In this document: positions 22,763 through 34,379 of the stretch, piece by piece
Layout of the letters: each line of letters opens with the position of its first letter
Position numbering within the stretch: the stretch's first letter is position 1
NCBI GenBank assembly: GCA_047967505.1
Contig: CM106540.1
Source of the DNA: Dipteris shenzhenensis
Taxonomy: Eukaryota; Polypodiophyta; Polypodiopsida; Gleicheniales
Strand: one strand, 5' to 3'
DNA length: 64,000 bases
Notes under the pieces: model-generated
The model's input: only the letters and a program-made list of their open reading frames with translations
Database searches by the model: none
What the model was told of the DNA's origin: nothing
Translations under genes and position numbers: made by a program

Positions 22763-23290
22763 CCTTGTCAGAAGCAGGCCGCACGACCACATGCATTGTG
22801 ATGACTCCACCAGGAAGTTCAGCAACAGGCACCCTAGACTCTCCAAGCGTCTTGTTGTTCTCCAGTATTTTCCCAGCATTGATCAATTTCATATCATTGA
22901 TCGTCTTAGGTTTATTCTCCTTGTCTGGATATAATCAAGAATAACAAAGCATATGCACGAAGAATTAAGCCACGCACACCCACTACCAACAAATCAGCAA
23001 GAGAAAGAGGCAGTTAAATAAGCTCAGCCCACCATGACTACTCATAGATTAGAGACTATGGATACAGAAGAAATTTCTTATGGTATTCAAAAACAGAATA
23101 GCTTGGCAAAAGCCCCTTCAAGAAAATATGGCATTGTGTTTGTCAATTACAAATCAATACCTTTAGGCCATTGTGCAAGGATGCTCTCTTTCAGGCTTGC
23201 AACAGTTGTAACAGGAGCATATTTATTAGGGCCAATGTCTGTACCATCATATAGACGAAATCTGAGCTCCAATAGCTCCTCAACAGCCAT
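22763..23290 (-). CDS. MUB: Membrane-anchored ubiquitin-fold protein (MUB), exons 1 and 2
   Basis: Two exons on the minus strand. Exon 1 (23161-23290) starts MAVEELLELRFRLYDGTDIG and ends ...LAQWPK at a GT donor. Exon 2 (22763-22924) follows an AG acceptor in the matching phase and gives DKENKPKTINDMKLINAGK, then LENNKTLGESRVPV and ITMHVVVRP. Together, 97 codons cover nearly the whole ubiquitin fold of plant MUBs, which are about 115-120 residues and end in a CaaX prenylation box. MUBs are lipid-anchored at the plasma membrane and recruit certain E2 ubiquitin-conjugating enzymes. The 236-bp intron has canonical GT-AG ends. Exon 2 ends at a GT, so a further exon with the Cys-rich tail is expected but was not found. 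A likely 5'UTR intron acceptor (TTTTGATTCAG) lies just before the ATG. The exons show no lesions. Confidence 0.9.
22925..23160 (-). other. MUB intron 1
   Basis: 236 bp, GTATTG at the donor and ATATCCAG at the acceptor, phase 1. Both flanking exons read through without disruption when it is removed. Confidence 0.88.
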
Positions 23291-24030
23291 CGTTTCTCTG
23301 AATCAAAAGACTAGTACCTTGGCTAGGCAAGCCCTTTGATTCAGGCCTCTAGCACTCCCTATAAAAACGTGATTTCCTTGATCTTCAAATATATTGGTTC
23401 AATACTTTTTTTAAAGGTGTTTGTTCTCATGCCCCGGCCCCTGCACACTTTCTTAAACCTTGAATCTGTGCCAATTTTCTGATCCAACCAAGTACTAATC
23501 CTAGCAACACATTTCACAGATTTTAGAGAGTTATTAGTCAAAGCACCTCAATTGAGAACATGATTAAAGACATACGAACCCACACACACTGATGAGACCA
23601 TGAAAGCTAATGTTCCAAATATAGCATTGGCTACCCAATCAAATCAATGGGCCTTGTAATTGCAATTTACGGAGCTGTTGATTAGAACAAATACACAGCA
23701 AGCATATGTTGTACCATTCACCCACAATACATTGAAGTCATGGGCAAGTTAAAACCAGACAATGGTTGTCAAAGAATGGAAGAGACAACTTACTGTGTGA
23801 GTTAATGCAAGTAGGACTGCTCACATGCACACTTGAGGATCTAGTGAATCGTGATGACAATGCTAGAGATTACATCATCCTTCGTAAGGTCTCAAATCAA
23901 AAGAGCAACCATCTAATTATCATGACATAGAAGAGAACAACTTTGTAAGCATTTACACAAAACCATTTCTTCAACATGCAAACACGCATCATCGTGACGT
24001 GTCTACATCATGATTCATAATACAGTTATT
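23291..24030. other. Upstream of MUB: probable 5'UTR/promoter; no other gene seen
   Basis: On the minus strand a TTTTTATAGGGAG stretch lies about 80 bp before the ATG, and a polypyrimidine-AG lies just before it. If the latter is a real acceptor, the promoter lies beyond a 5'UTR intron. Confidence 0.4.
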
Positions 24031-25063
24031 CTGTAATGTCGATAGGCTGGAACAGGCTATACAGAACTGTGGCAGGGTTCCAGGGCTTGAACATATCCCG
24101 AGCAGAGGTGGGATCATCAGGGCTGAAACGCACCTGACCTGCAGTTATTTTGGGCCAGGTTTGGGCCTGAGAAGACCCTGACTGTAGCATAGAAGTGCCT
24201 GGGCCAGTGGCTTGATGCCATGTGACCAGGCAGGCAACGTTGAGCTGGTCAAAGCCAGCCAGCCGGGTCGATTGGAGCAGAACAGGGTAGGCCCCACAGA
24301 CTGAGGGGTCGGCCAATCTGGTCTGTTGACTTGGAAGGGCTCTTGGCCCCTATAAAAGGAGAGCCCTTGGGGCTCATATCACATTCATTGGAAGAGCCTT
24401 TCAGTGAGCAGTTTGGAGCAGCACAGATCCGGCTGAGTGCAGCAGACAAGGAGCCCACAAGGTGTCTTCATCGTAGGCTGACTATCAGGGCAGCGAGGAG
24501 TACAGATCAAAGGCCTCACCATTGGTGGCGTTCAGAGCAGCAAGGAGGTCAAGCACTCCCTTACTTGTGGCTGTCCAGGAGGATGTGTTTGAGGGGCATG
24601 ACGACAAGGCCCACCTAAGCTCATAGGGAGCACGCAGGCCGAGTTTTTTGGGAAAGCACTCTGCTAATAGAGGGTGACACGTTGGACATTGCTTTAGTAT
24701 CGTGTCCATTGTGGACGGAAATATAACTTTGGTTGGTTCTACATCTCTCCTGTCCATTGTCCATTTACTTGCTGCACATCAACATTAAGTACACGTAAGG
24801 AATTCCACAAATAAGCACCACTGTGTAAGTTCCTGGGCTCTATTAGTCTTCTGCTGCGTATACCCTTTGTTCTCATTATTTCTCTGATGGAAGTTCACAA
24901 GTGGTGGATCTTGAAGGCAAGGACCTTGCTGAAGGACGACCTTGATTCAAAGCTTGAGGGAATCATCTTCTACGTCTGATGTATGGTCCCCTTGCGAGAA
25001 GGAGAGAGACTCAGATTCAGGCAGGTGTACGACTTTCTACCTATCTCTTTTAGTTCATTTGTC

Positions 25064-25910
25064 ATGGCCGCCAAGTATCTGATCCCGAACTTTGGGGAAA
25101 TGGGTAAGTTGGAAGGGACTAATTACCCCCATGAAAGATGAAAGTCTAGAGCCATTTGGTGGTGAGATCGACATGAGAGATTGCACGGGAATAGAGTTAA
25201 AGCCACAGCCCACGGTGACTGCACCGGCCACTGCAAACAACAGCGGTGGCAGCAATTATGGCACCTACGGATCCAGTAGCAACGAAGGATTGGATGACGA
25301 CCTCATATCCAATTGGCAGAAATTTCCTTTGCCACGTGGACCATATTGAAGGGAATGTACAAGGTAAACAACGACATGAGGATTCTCGACCTCAAGATGG
25401 AGCTCTACGGCATGAGCATGAAGGTGATCACTGACAAACTCTTAGCAGTTGGTCAAGCAACAGCCATGCTTCCCAGGAACTACAAACCTTTCGTCACGAC
25501 GATGATGGTAGGGCAAAGGGCAATGCCAGTGACATTTGAGGAGCTGGTACCATTGCTTCTACAAGAGGAAGCTCGGGAACTAAAGTATGATGGATCCAGT
25601 GAGATACCCTTTATGCCAAGGGCAAGGGCAAGGGCAAGCCACCTTACGGCAATCCCAAGAAGAAGGATGTCAAATCTGAGAATGAGGGGGATGCTTCTGA
25701 TGATGAGAACAAGAAGAAAAGAAAGAAACAAAAGAAGTACTCCTATCGTGATACGCCATGACATTTTGCCAAGGACTCCGATCAAGATTCAGAGGAGGCA
25801 AAAGCACAGGTGGTAACAAGAGAGCTTTTCTTGAAGAAGAGTCGAATGCCTTTGTGAAGGTGAAGGACAGCATTGACTGCTCCCCCTTTGATCCATCCTC
25901 CTTGCTGCCC
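25064..25910 (+). pseudogene. Copia gag fragment
   Basis: Begins MAAKYLIPNFGEMGKLEGTN, the N-terminal gag signature. After a frameshift near 25310 it continues ILKGMYKVNNDMRILDLKM, ...MLPRNYKPFVTTM and FEELVPLLLQEE, matching the UBN2-type capsid region. The Lys-rich tail is frame-shifted and contains stops. No zinc knuckle or pol follows; the next sequence is LTR again. Confidence 0.75.
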
Positions 25911-26409
25911 TGATAGTCAGCCTACGATGAAGATACCTTGTGAGCTCCTTGTCTGCTGCACTTAGTCTGCATCTCTACTGCTCCACATCGCTCCGTCAAT
26001 ATTGACTGCGTTTCAGAGTAGCAAGGAGGTCAAGCACTACTTGTGGGCCTAAAGTGAGTTTGTGGGTCATGACGATGAGGCCCACGTAAGCTCATAGGGA
26101 GCATGCAGACCAAGTGTTTTGGGAGTGCCACGGAGGTAGGAGAACAATTGTTGTTTATGTAGGGTTTCACATCTAGATAGCACTCTGCTACTAGAGGATG
26201 ACACACTGGGCATTGCTTTTGTATTGTCTATTGTACGTTTTGTTGGTTCCACATCTCTCCTATCCATTGTCCATTTACTTGCTGCACATCTACATTAACT
26301 ACACATAACAAAAGAAGTTTTGGATTCCACATACAAGCACCACTGCGTGAGTTATTGCGCTCTATTAGTCGTCCACTACATATACCCTCTCTTGTCATTA
26401 TTTCTAACA
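25899..26409 (+). repeat. Right LTR of the defective copia element, with internal inversion
   Basis: From about 26000 it aligns directly with the left LTR (from about 24525). The part just before (25899-25990) matches 24406-24498 only as its reverse complement. The end TTATTTCTAACA is shared with the LTR at 35.0 kb. Confidence 0.75.
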
Positions 26410-27785
26410 GTATGCACTTGCTATTATTGAACAACAGAGGACCTGCAGAAACTAAAGGTGAATGAAAGAGAATGTGAAAGAGAGCAATCACGGTCCCCTG
26501 CTGATGGGCACACCCAAATCTAATTCCTGTTACCTTCCTATCGGAGCAAGCTTTAGTTCTGAGGAGAGACAAATTCAATGTAAAATTTGTACATAGGGTG
26601 GAAAAGTCAAGTTGGGGGTTAGGGAAGTACAGGGAAGGAAACGGTTGTTAAAAAAAACTCTCATATCCCTCTCCTTATGAATAGCCTTTAGCATGTTGCC
26701 CGTCACAAGCTCTATTGGGCCACTTCTGATATAATAGTAAGGCAAACAAACCAATAGGTGGCCAATTGATCACACTGAACAGCTAATGTATGATTGAAAT
26801 GACTTCATCACCAAAATCTGCTCTAGATATTTACAAGCAAGCAGGAAAATAGACTAATTAGGCAGTTCTATGCAATGGCTCCAGGAAAAGATAAGTCAAT
26901 CAATCCTCTGTGTGTTGGTACACAGTTATCCATTCAATACAGAAAGATGGCAGTGAAAAGTTGACCAAGTTCTTGCATGGAATCCACATGCATATCAACT
27001 GGTAGGTCCAAAGTTTTAAATAACAGACTAAAATTCAACATATGGGCTTACTGCTACCTTGAGCTTTGCATGAGGTGGGTCACAAAGGTAGAACAGTGAC
27101 CAACGACCTGAAGCCTTCACATGGCACCTAGATACGCAACAACCAACAGCCAAACATATAGCGGTATGTGCAATCCAAAAGAAAAACGAAGGCAAAACAA
27201 GGAGCATCTTTGGTATCAATACCATAAGCAAGGCCACAACAAGAGAATTTTCCTAACCTGCATACACCCACACACAAACCACTCCATAGACATCCTCTTC
27301 ATCAACCTTAGGAACAACCTACACAGTCACAACGAAGGCAAATTCTCCAAAAACAGTCCAAAAGGTAGTGACATCCAATTGTTAGTGCCATGAACGATTA
27401 GAAGAGCAATTGGCAAGAAGCATTTGTTCAAGGCAACCTAGGGTTTGGCAAAAGCTCATTCAGGAGACACAATCACTACAGAAGAGGATGTCACACGCCA
27501 TATAGAAAAATTTTACATACTAACACATGTGCATACACACACATCTTTAAAAGTCTTGTAAGAACCCTACTACTAATGCATCCAAATGGGAAAGTCAAGG
27601 ATCCTTATGCCCTTTACAGGCCCATATATGGGACTTTAAGGATTTACAATCTCATATGGGGCATTGTGAATTCCAATAGACACCTTCTGGATCCTCATCA
27701 GTCCCAAATATCGGACATGTCACAAATCTAGTTAACAAATACTAGATGCAAACATGTGTCTCTAGTCCATGCAATTCATGGGAAA
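26410..27785. other. No recognised gene
   Basis: Short ORFs without domain signal. Confidence 0.5.
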
Positions 27786-27794
27786 GTGAAATTT

Positions 27795-27880
27795 GGTTCA
27801 TGTCAAAGTATACAGCAGAAAATGAATGGAGAGAGAATGCAAACGGAGTATGAGATCTGGCCGGAACAACTGCATCAACA
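27795..27880 (-). repeat. U5-like LTR fragment
   Basis: About 80 bp starting at TGTCAAAGTATACAGCAG match the U5 end of the LTR at 29328. Similarity stops abruptly near 27880, and no primer-binding site precedes it. Probably the end of a second, otherwise different LTR. Confidence 0.6.
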
Positions 27881-29314
27881 ATTGTCACTATGATGTTCGG
27901 GTCTCCATGCTGGCAATCTACTACAACCCCCAGGGTCTCCGTGCAACTCATCCACCAACCACTGCTATGACACGGACAAGCCCCCTCTATGCCTGCCAGT
28001 CCTTTACGTCCAAACAAGTAAACAGCCTGCATAGAGTCCACCCAAACCAAGGGGGAACTGACTCATGTGGCTCAAGGTCCTGCCTGGAAACTTGCCTCGT
28101 AAAACACCTATGCCCCAACAGCAGGATCTACTGTTACCCTACCTCCTGCCAGCAATTCTCCTTATGGAACCGAAAAGCTTGCTCCGCAGCTTATGAACAT
28201 AATCCCAACACCGAGTGCAGCACGTGCTCGAGCTTTTTCTAGCTTGCCGCATGCCCTCTTAACAAGCACCAAGACATGTGTTAAAGAACACTCCCAAGGC
28301 CCATAAAATTGCTGGTAGAAAACTGTCCACACATGAAGCTGCTGAAAACATAAAATCTGATTTTCTTTAGCAAGTGATTGGCAACCAGCAATGCAACGCG
28401 TGAACCTTTAGAAAACAACAACCAGATTTTCCTTGCAACTAGATTGCAACCAGCACGGACATGTGATTAACTTTGAGCAACTTGAATTGCAAGGGAAACC
28501 AAAGGCCAAATGACTATCTATGACAAAGGTTGGCTGCAGTTTGCAGGATCCTTTCCATCCAACCGTCACCTTGCCTTCATCACACACTTGCGGTGCCGCT
28601 CGCCTTCCCCTTGCTCTGTGCTTTACCTCACCAACTTCCTTTGCCGCTGCTCCACCAGCTCGCCATGGAGACCCTTGCTCCAGCGATGCTTGTGCCATTT
28701 GCTTCACTTTCATCTTGGGTGAACGTATTCAGAGGATTGGATGCTATTAGGGCAGCACAACTTCAGCCCTCTCCTAAACAAAACACCCTGATCTAGTGAT
28801 ACTTGTGCCCTTTGCTTCACCTCGGTTGCTATAGCCCAAAATCGTCGACCCGCAACCTCACGTTGCCCGACATGCACTGCCCATAACCTTGCTTGCGCTT
28901 TGCCAACGTGATTCAGCTGAACCTGTGATTCCATCAACCATGACCTTAGTGGAATTTCACTCAGCTCGCCGATTCTATTGCATCCGTCAACTGTGCGATC
29001 ATTACAACTACCACTCATGCATTGCGGCTTTGTCCATGGCTGCTCAAACCATCACTATCTCACTACAACTTGCCATTTGCCAAATGCTTGTACATTCTCG
29101 ACGCAATACCTCCCGTACCAACCTCATAACAATGATGTCATCAACCATCATGAAATGGAACAATGTCGCAAGTTGGTTGTCGACCCTGTCAGATCCATGC
29201 AGCTCCTTACAACTACTGCCGCTCACAAACTAAACAAAACTATGTTCTCCGCCATGCTCAAACTCCACGTCCAAAAATCTCTCCCCTCCTCCACTAGGAT
29301 CCTAGCCAACCATT
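27881..29314. other. Noncoding interior between two LTR-like pieces
   Basis: It lies inside the primer-binding site of the LTR at 29328, so it may be the interior of a non-coding (LARD-like) element on the minus strand. I find no gag or pol motif in any frame. Some C/T-rich low-complexity sequence is present at 28560-28700. Confidence 0.4.
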
Positions 29315-29963
29315 GGCTCTTATACCATGTCAAAGTATGCAACGGAAAATGAATGGAGAGAGAATGCAAATGGTGCATGAGATCTAGCCTGAACAACTAC
29401 TGTATACCAATGGAGGAGAAACGTGGACAACACTGCTGTCCCAGAACTACAAAGAAGCCTGAAGAACTACTGGGGGGCACACTAACAAGTGCTCCAAGAC
29501 AAGGCGCCTAGAACTGCAAGCTCACACCCGAAAGAAAGGGAAGGGGTCCTATAAATAAGACAGGTGTCCCCAAGGTAGGAGGTCGGCCCTAGGCTGGTTG
29601 GCTAGCCAATGATGGACCAACCTATTGGCCCTAGTCGGCCAGCTTGGCGTATGTTGCCTACCTCTGGCCCCTGTGGCCCCCCTCTAGCTACCCCAAACTC
29701 AGCGTCAACTCAGGCAAACAGCATGCTCCTGACACTCACCCATCTAGCCTTACTCAGGGCAGGCACACCCACAACAAGGCCCTCACTCTACTACAAACCC
29801 CATTGACAGTTCATGGTTTCCCTAGGATAAATGGAAATTTTGCGAAGAATGTGTTCATTGCAAACAATATACTTATACTCAAGGAGAAACATTTGGTTCA
29901 CTATGATCACACGAGATGTATACTCCGCCCCTTCATTGGGTGCATATCCGTTGGAGGTCAACA
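29315..29963 (-). repeat. LTR with primer-binding site (minus strand)
   Basis: The LTR (29328-29963) runs TGTTGACC...TTTGACA on its own strand and is followed by TGGTATAAGAGCC, a near-match to the initiator-Met primer site (29315-29327). A TATA-like TATTTATAGG sits near 29548, downstream of a GGCCGAC-rich U3. The CATTTTCCGTTGCAT end motif resembles that of the other LTRs in the cluster. Confidence 0.7.
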
Positions 29964-30139
29964 TCTCCTAATGTCACCTAGAGAGAGAGGGTCTTGCTTG
30001 TGGGTGACCCCGCCCAATGAGAGGCTAGGGTAGATATGTGAGGGCCTGTGTTGTGGGTGTGCCCGCCCCCTCCATGAGGGTAGTCTAGGGTAGGTATTGC
30101 TCCCCCTCTTGATCCACATGCTGTCCCATGGCAGCACTT

Positions 30140-30650
30140 GTGTAGGCACACCATGCTACAAATGGGGAGGCCTAGGGGCTGGAGGGAGGCATGCTGGTCG
30201 GCCCTGGAGAAGGGTTATGGCGCTGGATATCATCCCCTGATAGGGCATGGAGGAGGGCAGGGCAGTCAGCTCTCTAGGGGCCCTTTTTGGCAGGGCTGCA
30301 ACCCATACATAGCCCTAGTTATAGGCTAGGGGGTCGGCCCCCTAGAGGCCTCTACCTCGGCTGTTTTGAGTAGGTGGATGTTTTGAGCAGGTGGGTCGCC
30401 CTGCCTATCCAGGAGGGTGAGGAGCTATATATAGGCCCCCCCTCACTCCTTGTTTCCGATCTCATCTGTGGAGCAGTTCTCCCATTGAGCAGTAGAGGTT
30501 TTCCCCAGCAGGCTGAGGGTTTTGGCCTGAGATCACTTGCAGTTCTCTCTGTTTTCCCTTCTCCCTCTCAGTGTAGTGTGTGTGTGAGGCGTGCTCTCTC
30601 TCTCTCTTTCTGTTCATTTCCGCTGCACCTCTCACAATACCATCATTGGG
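30140..30650 (+). repeat. LTR-like segment, GGTCGGCC-rich with TATA box
   Basis: U3 motifs GGTCGGCCC, a TATA box (GCTATATATAGG near 30423), and an end CATTTCCGCTGCACC...CACAATA like other LTRs here. A (CT)n run lies at 30594-30613. No standard primer-binding site follows. The left boundary is undefined. Confidence 0.5.
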
Positions 30651-31400
30651 AGCAAGCAGATACTTTGTTTCTTTCCATGATGACTAAACCAAAAAAAATC
30701 CATGTACAAGAGGCTGAAGACATTTCAGGCATTCAAATTCTTCAAGGCAATGGCAAAAGCAGCTCTTTCTCATTTACTCCAAACTTCTTTCCCAATCTCT
30801 CATACATTCTACCTCCTTGCTGAAGGTCATTGGCTGAACAGCTTGCTGTCCCATGTGTGCAATTGTAATTCACCTATTGGCATTACTTGTGAAATCGTGA
30901 ATTGTTCCATGCACTCTTACTAATTGGTGATTACATCTGCGAGCTTCCACTTTATTTGGTTTGATATTTTTATTCTAAACACCTTGTGCTAGCACCTAGA
31001 TTTGTAATTTGCATCTGGATATCATTTATAGATACATAGATAACAAACTTCAGTTGAACAACTAACAATTATTTTTTGTATTGTCATTTGCTCTATGGCT
31101 GTCTTCACTGCGATTTGATTCCGCACACTTCCTACAGGCTATGGATATTTTGAGTTGACAGATAGACACATAGACTATTCGGTTTACAATTTGCATTAGA
31201 AGTGTTGGTCTGAACACTAGACTGACTCTAATATGAAAAAACACACAAGTCCTGCATTTCACTGCTGATCAATTTCAGCATCGCGAAAAGCTGGGCGTTT
31301 ACTACATCTTGGAGATTCCTAGCAAAATTTTGACACAAGTCGGTTCATCCACACACTTGCAACAACTTAAAGACTTTGCATCTCTTGCAAACCAACATTA
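30651..31400. other. No recognised gene
   Basis: Nothing supportable seen. Confidence 0.5.
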
Positions 31401-31401
31401 T

Positions 31402-31560
31402 ATACCTTTGTAAGACTAGAATAAGTCCAATCATGTTGTTCTAAAGATAAAAAATCTACAGAGAAAATGAAAGAGAAGAAAAAAAGAGGTAAACAAAAAC
31501 TTTTATGAAAAACAAAAGGAAGACATACTTAGCAAGCAAACCAACATTACTCCATCACTA
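31402..31560 (+). repeat. Dispersed repeat, relative of 36001-36229 and the 39.4-kb array
   Basis: Starts TATACCTTTGTAAGACTAGA and continues with an A/G-rich block and GACATACTTAGCAAGCAAA, shared with the copy at 36.0 kb. The first about 40 bp also match each unit of the tandem array at 39449-39965. Confidence 0.75.
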
Positions 31561-31789
31561 CCCACGCTGGTCCACCCTGACTCTTCATAAATGTAGATTC
31601 TTAAAAAGCAATTTTCAGTTGCAATCTAAAATTTGTTATTTGAATGTGTTATAAGTGTTTTATGCTTCCTAGGGAGGGCTATCACGGGGGATTAGGATCA
31701 AGTGAAGTCTGTTTTGGAGTATCTTATTTTGGTCATTAAAATAACAAACATTTCAAAACATATCATACTTCAAACGTCTCACTTGGTTG

Positions 31790-32163
31790 GAACTATTCTT
31801 GGAGTTGCTTTCTCCACAAAAGCAAAGTTCAAAGCAGCCAGCATCACAATTTGTAAGGCCACATGATTGAGGCTTCTCTTGAGAGAACCTGGGATGCTGG
31901 AGTCATAGCACAGCTATGTTTTGTGACACCAACAGCTGTATATGCTGCGCAAAGAATCATATGTTTCATGCAAGCACAAAGCTCATAGAAGTATGGTTTC
32001 ATTTTATCAGGGAAAAGATTGCGTCACAAGGAAACAGATCTCATCTTCTGCACTACGAATCAGCAGCTTGTTGATATCTTTACAAAGCTATTGGGTGGCC
32101 AGAAATTTGAATGGTGCAGAGACATGATTGGGCTGCAGGATATCAAATTGAGCATTAAGGAAG
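31790..32163 (+). pseudogene. Copia RNase H C-terminal fragment
   Basis: In frame pieces: VAFSTKAKFKAASITICKAT, LRLLLREPGMLES, CDTNSCICCAKNHMFHAST and IEVWFHFIREKIA, then after a frameshift LIFCTTNQQLVDIFTKLLGG. These match the end of copia RNase H (STEAEY..., CDN..., ARTKHIE..., VDIFTK...). In-frame stops (two near 31870-31910) and the frameshift show decay. The rest of pol is absent. Confidence 0.85.
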
Positions 32164-32440
32164 TGTGTTACAATACAGCCAATTTAGCATACTCTTTGAT
32201 GATATTTTTGGACCAGCCAGTGGTCGTTTTTTAATTCTAACATCAGTTAAGCTCAGTAGGGCGGGCAGCTTATGTACACAATAGGTCGATAAAATTTTTC
32301 GACTTGCCAAGCAATGCCACATCATCAAGGGTCCTAGAAACCCTATAAATGTACTTAGTTGTCTTGTCTTGTGTGTGCACATCTTGCATCAATACAAGCC
32401 AACCGTTTTCGTGTTCCCACTTGCTTCCTGCTGTCCTAAT
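32164..32440 (+). repeat. Putative 3' LTR of the copia fragment
   Basis: Follows a purine-rich AAGGAAGTG stretch and begins TGTTACAATACAGCC. It contains CCTATAAATGTAC (TATA box near 32343) and an AATACAAGCC stretch typical of copia R regions. The right boundary is not certain. Confidence 0.55.
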
Positions 32441-32769
32441 AGAAGGTGAACATACACAGCCGCTTAATGGCTAGGAAAATTTAGAAGGTAGCCATATGTA
32501 AGGAGCCGAAGCCCACGGATAAAATGGATATATAAAGTAAAGTGCTCAACATGCAGATCCAAATGAGTGGACGAGTGGGAGGAAAGCAATTGTGAGGTAC
32601 TGTCCATGATAATGAATAATACAACCTCAAACAGTGAGATTCCGCACTTTATCAAGCAAATACTGCCTTTTAAGCTCAGACAACCCCTTTAAAAATGTAT
32701 GAAATGAACAATCTGGTAAAAAATCATCACTCCAAAATCAATTGTTCACCATGGTGATAGAGGAAGGAG
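32441..32769. other. No recognised gene
   Basis: Nothing supportable seen. Confidence 0.5.
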
Positions 32770-33155
32770 ATCTCTACTAAGGTTGAAGGTAATCAACAAT
32801 CAACTGGCAGCAATCGGTCATAAGGTGGATTTCGACCATGCTTGTATTGAATATGTTGCCCATAAACTTCAGAAGCTTTGTAATGAGAATCACAGCATCA
32901 AAATGGTTGAAGCCAATTATGTTCAAGACGTTGGGACCATGCTTGTACAAGAAGCATAGGACAAGAAAACCAAGAGAAGATGAAAGAATTCTTATGAGGA
33001 TGGAGAGAATTCTGAGAGTGAGAAAAGAAAGAAAAGAAAGATATATAAATGTCCGTGAGAGGCCTCGTTGGCATATGGGACAAAGTGCAAAGTGCAAAAT
33101 ACACCAAAGGGAAAGAAAACTATTAAATTTAATAGTGGTCCATTTCAACCATTGA
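32770..33155 (+). pseudogene. Unrecognised broken reading frame
   Basis: An open stretch reads FDHACIEYVAHKLQKLCNEN, SIKMVEANYVQDVGTMLVQE, then after TAG and TGA a Lys/Arg/Glu-rich part with KCP and TPKGKKTIKF. The composition is protein-like and a single frame carries all of it with three stops, but I do not recognise the family. It could be an old gag or a host-gene relic. A 55-bp segment containing GGCATATGGGACAAAGTGCA recurs at about 33250. Confidence 0.3.
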
Positions 33156-33508
33156 AATAAAAGTCTCCCAAATCTTTCTACATTGTGAGTATTTGCTGGG
33201 CTATTTTCTGTGCTGCGATGTTCCAATAGATGTGAGAGAGAGAGAGAGAGATATTAACGTCCACGAGAGACCTCGAGGGCCTATGGGACAAAGTGCACAA
33301 AAAAACGAACTCATACAAGCCTCAGTGGGCTGAAGCAAAGGGTATGCTAGGACCCTTGCTGAGTACTAGTCTATGCTAATAGATCATAATGATATCAATC
33401 AATCTATCCAGGCACTGGGACGAAACCGAAGCACGGTACAGTGATGTTCCTGAATTTCCTTAGGCTTGTTCTCCACCTACAGGCCACCATTTCCCTAGCC
33501 CTTTCTGC

Positions 33509-33909
33509 GGGGGTTTCCATTCTTCGAGCAAAAACCCCCGAGCGACGAGCGGACAAAAGGTAGGAGGGGTCAAAATATATAGGCTCAAGTCATTTTTGGG
33601 GAGCAAAAAAATCCAAATTATTTCAAGGAATATGTAAGTAAATATGAAATACTAATAAATAGACATAGATACAAATATACCTTTATATAATATATATATA
33701 TAATGTCCAAGTGGTGACTTATTTTATCACTTTCAAAAATCCTTTCTTTTCCTTTCACCATTGGTTGGATCATGAAATTTTGAGCAAATATCCTCTTTAT
33801 AGTTCCTCAGGATGACCTAAGAAAATAATATAATACTTTTTTAATAGACCCTCTAAGTGTATTTTTCCATAGGAATATGGTTTGAAGAGCTTGCCCCCCA
33901 ACCCTATTC
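33509..33909 (-). repeat. About 400-bp dispersed repeat, copy 2 (inverted)
   Basis: Reverse-complement partner of 9058-9454. Beyond its end, after CCGCCGGCGG, a forward segment (about 33945-34030) resembles the inverse of 33750-33830, so this copy sits in an imperfect palindrome. Confidence 0.8.
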
Positions 33910-34379
33910 CGCCGGCGGAATACCCTTGGAGAGCCTACGCAGAAGGGGTCATAACTTTTGCTCCTTATCTCAGATTGAGGAGCTGTAAAAAGGAAAAATG
34001 TTCAAAATTTCATGATCTATGCAATGGTAGGCTTAAAATTATACTTTTGTGTTGGAAAGGTCACCTCCCCATCTGTAAGCCCCCATATGAGGAGAGCATG
34101 GGGGAGGGAGACCTAGGGCAGTACCCAACAGCAAAAGAGAGAAAGGGGCTGCCACATAGACAGCATCATGGCTGTCATGTGGGCAGCACATCTAGAACTA
34201 TTATGTGCAGGACAGAGGGCCAGAAAAGTGCGGAAGCATGGCTGGGACAGATTGCGATGGATCTAGACAGGAGGCGCACTGTCTGCAGTAGGTTTTGGGG
34301 GGGGCTGGACCCTGTATTTATAGGGCATCTGCCCTTGAAAGGTGGGCCAAGGGCCCTTGTAATGAGTGCCCCAAAAGGG

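Larger units (their letters stand above)
24037..26409 (+). mobile_element. Defective copia element: LTR, gag fragment, LTR
   Basis: Two related LTR segments, ending near 24885 and at 26409, bracket a gag fragment but no pol. The left LTR has a GGTCGGCC-rich U3 and a TATA box (CCCCTATAAAAGG near 24351). The sequence that should carry the primer-binding site (after ATTATTTCT) is altered or deleted. The left boundary is approximate and no target duplication is evident. It is non-autonomous. Confidence 0.65.

Noticed and set aside
28408-29352. Several overlapping ORFs of 70-124 codons on both strands
   Set aside because: Lies between LTR-like pieces, no gag or pol motifs, and overlapping frames on both strands suggest GC-driven chance ORFs.
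32777-33226. Minus-strand 149-codon ORF with hydrophobic segments
   Set aside because: Opposite strand of the more protein-like plus-strand frame; its hydrophobicity comes from the complement of Lys-rich codons.
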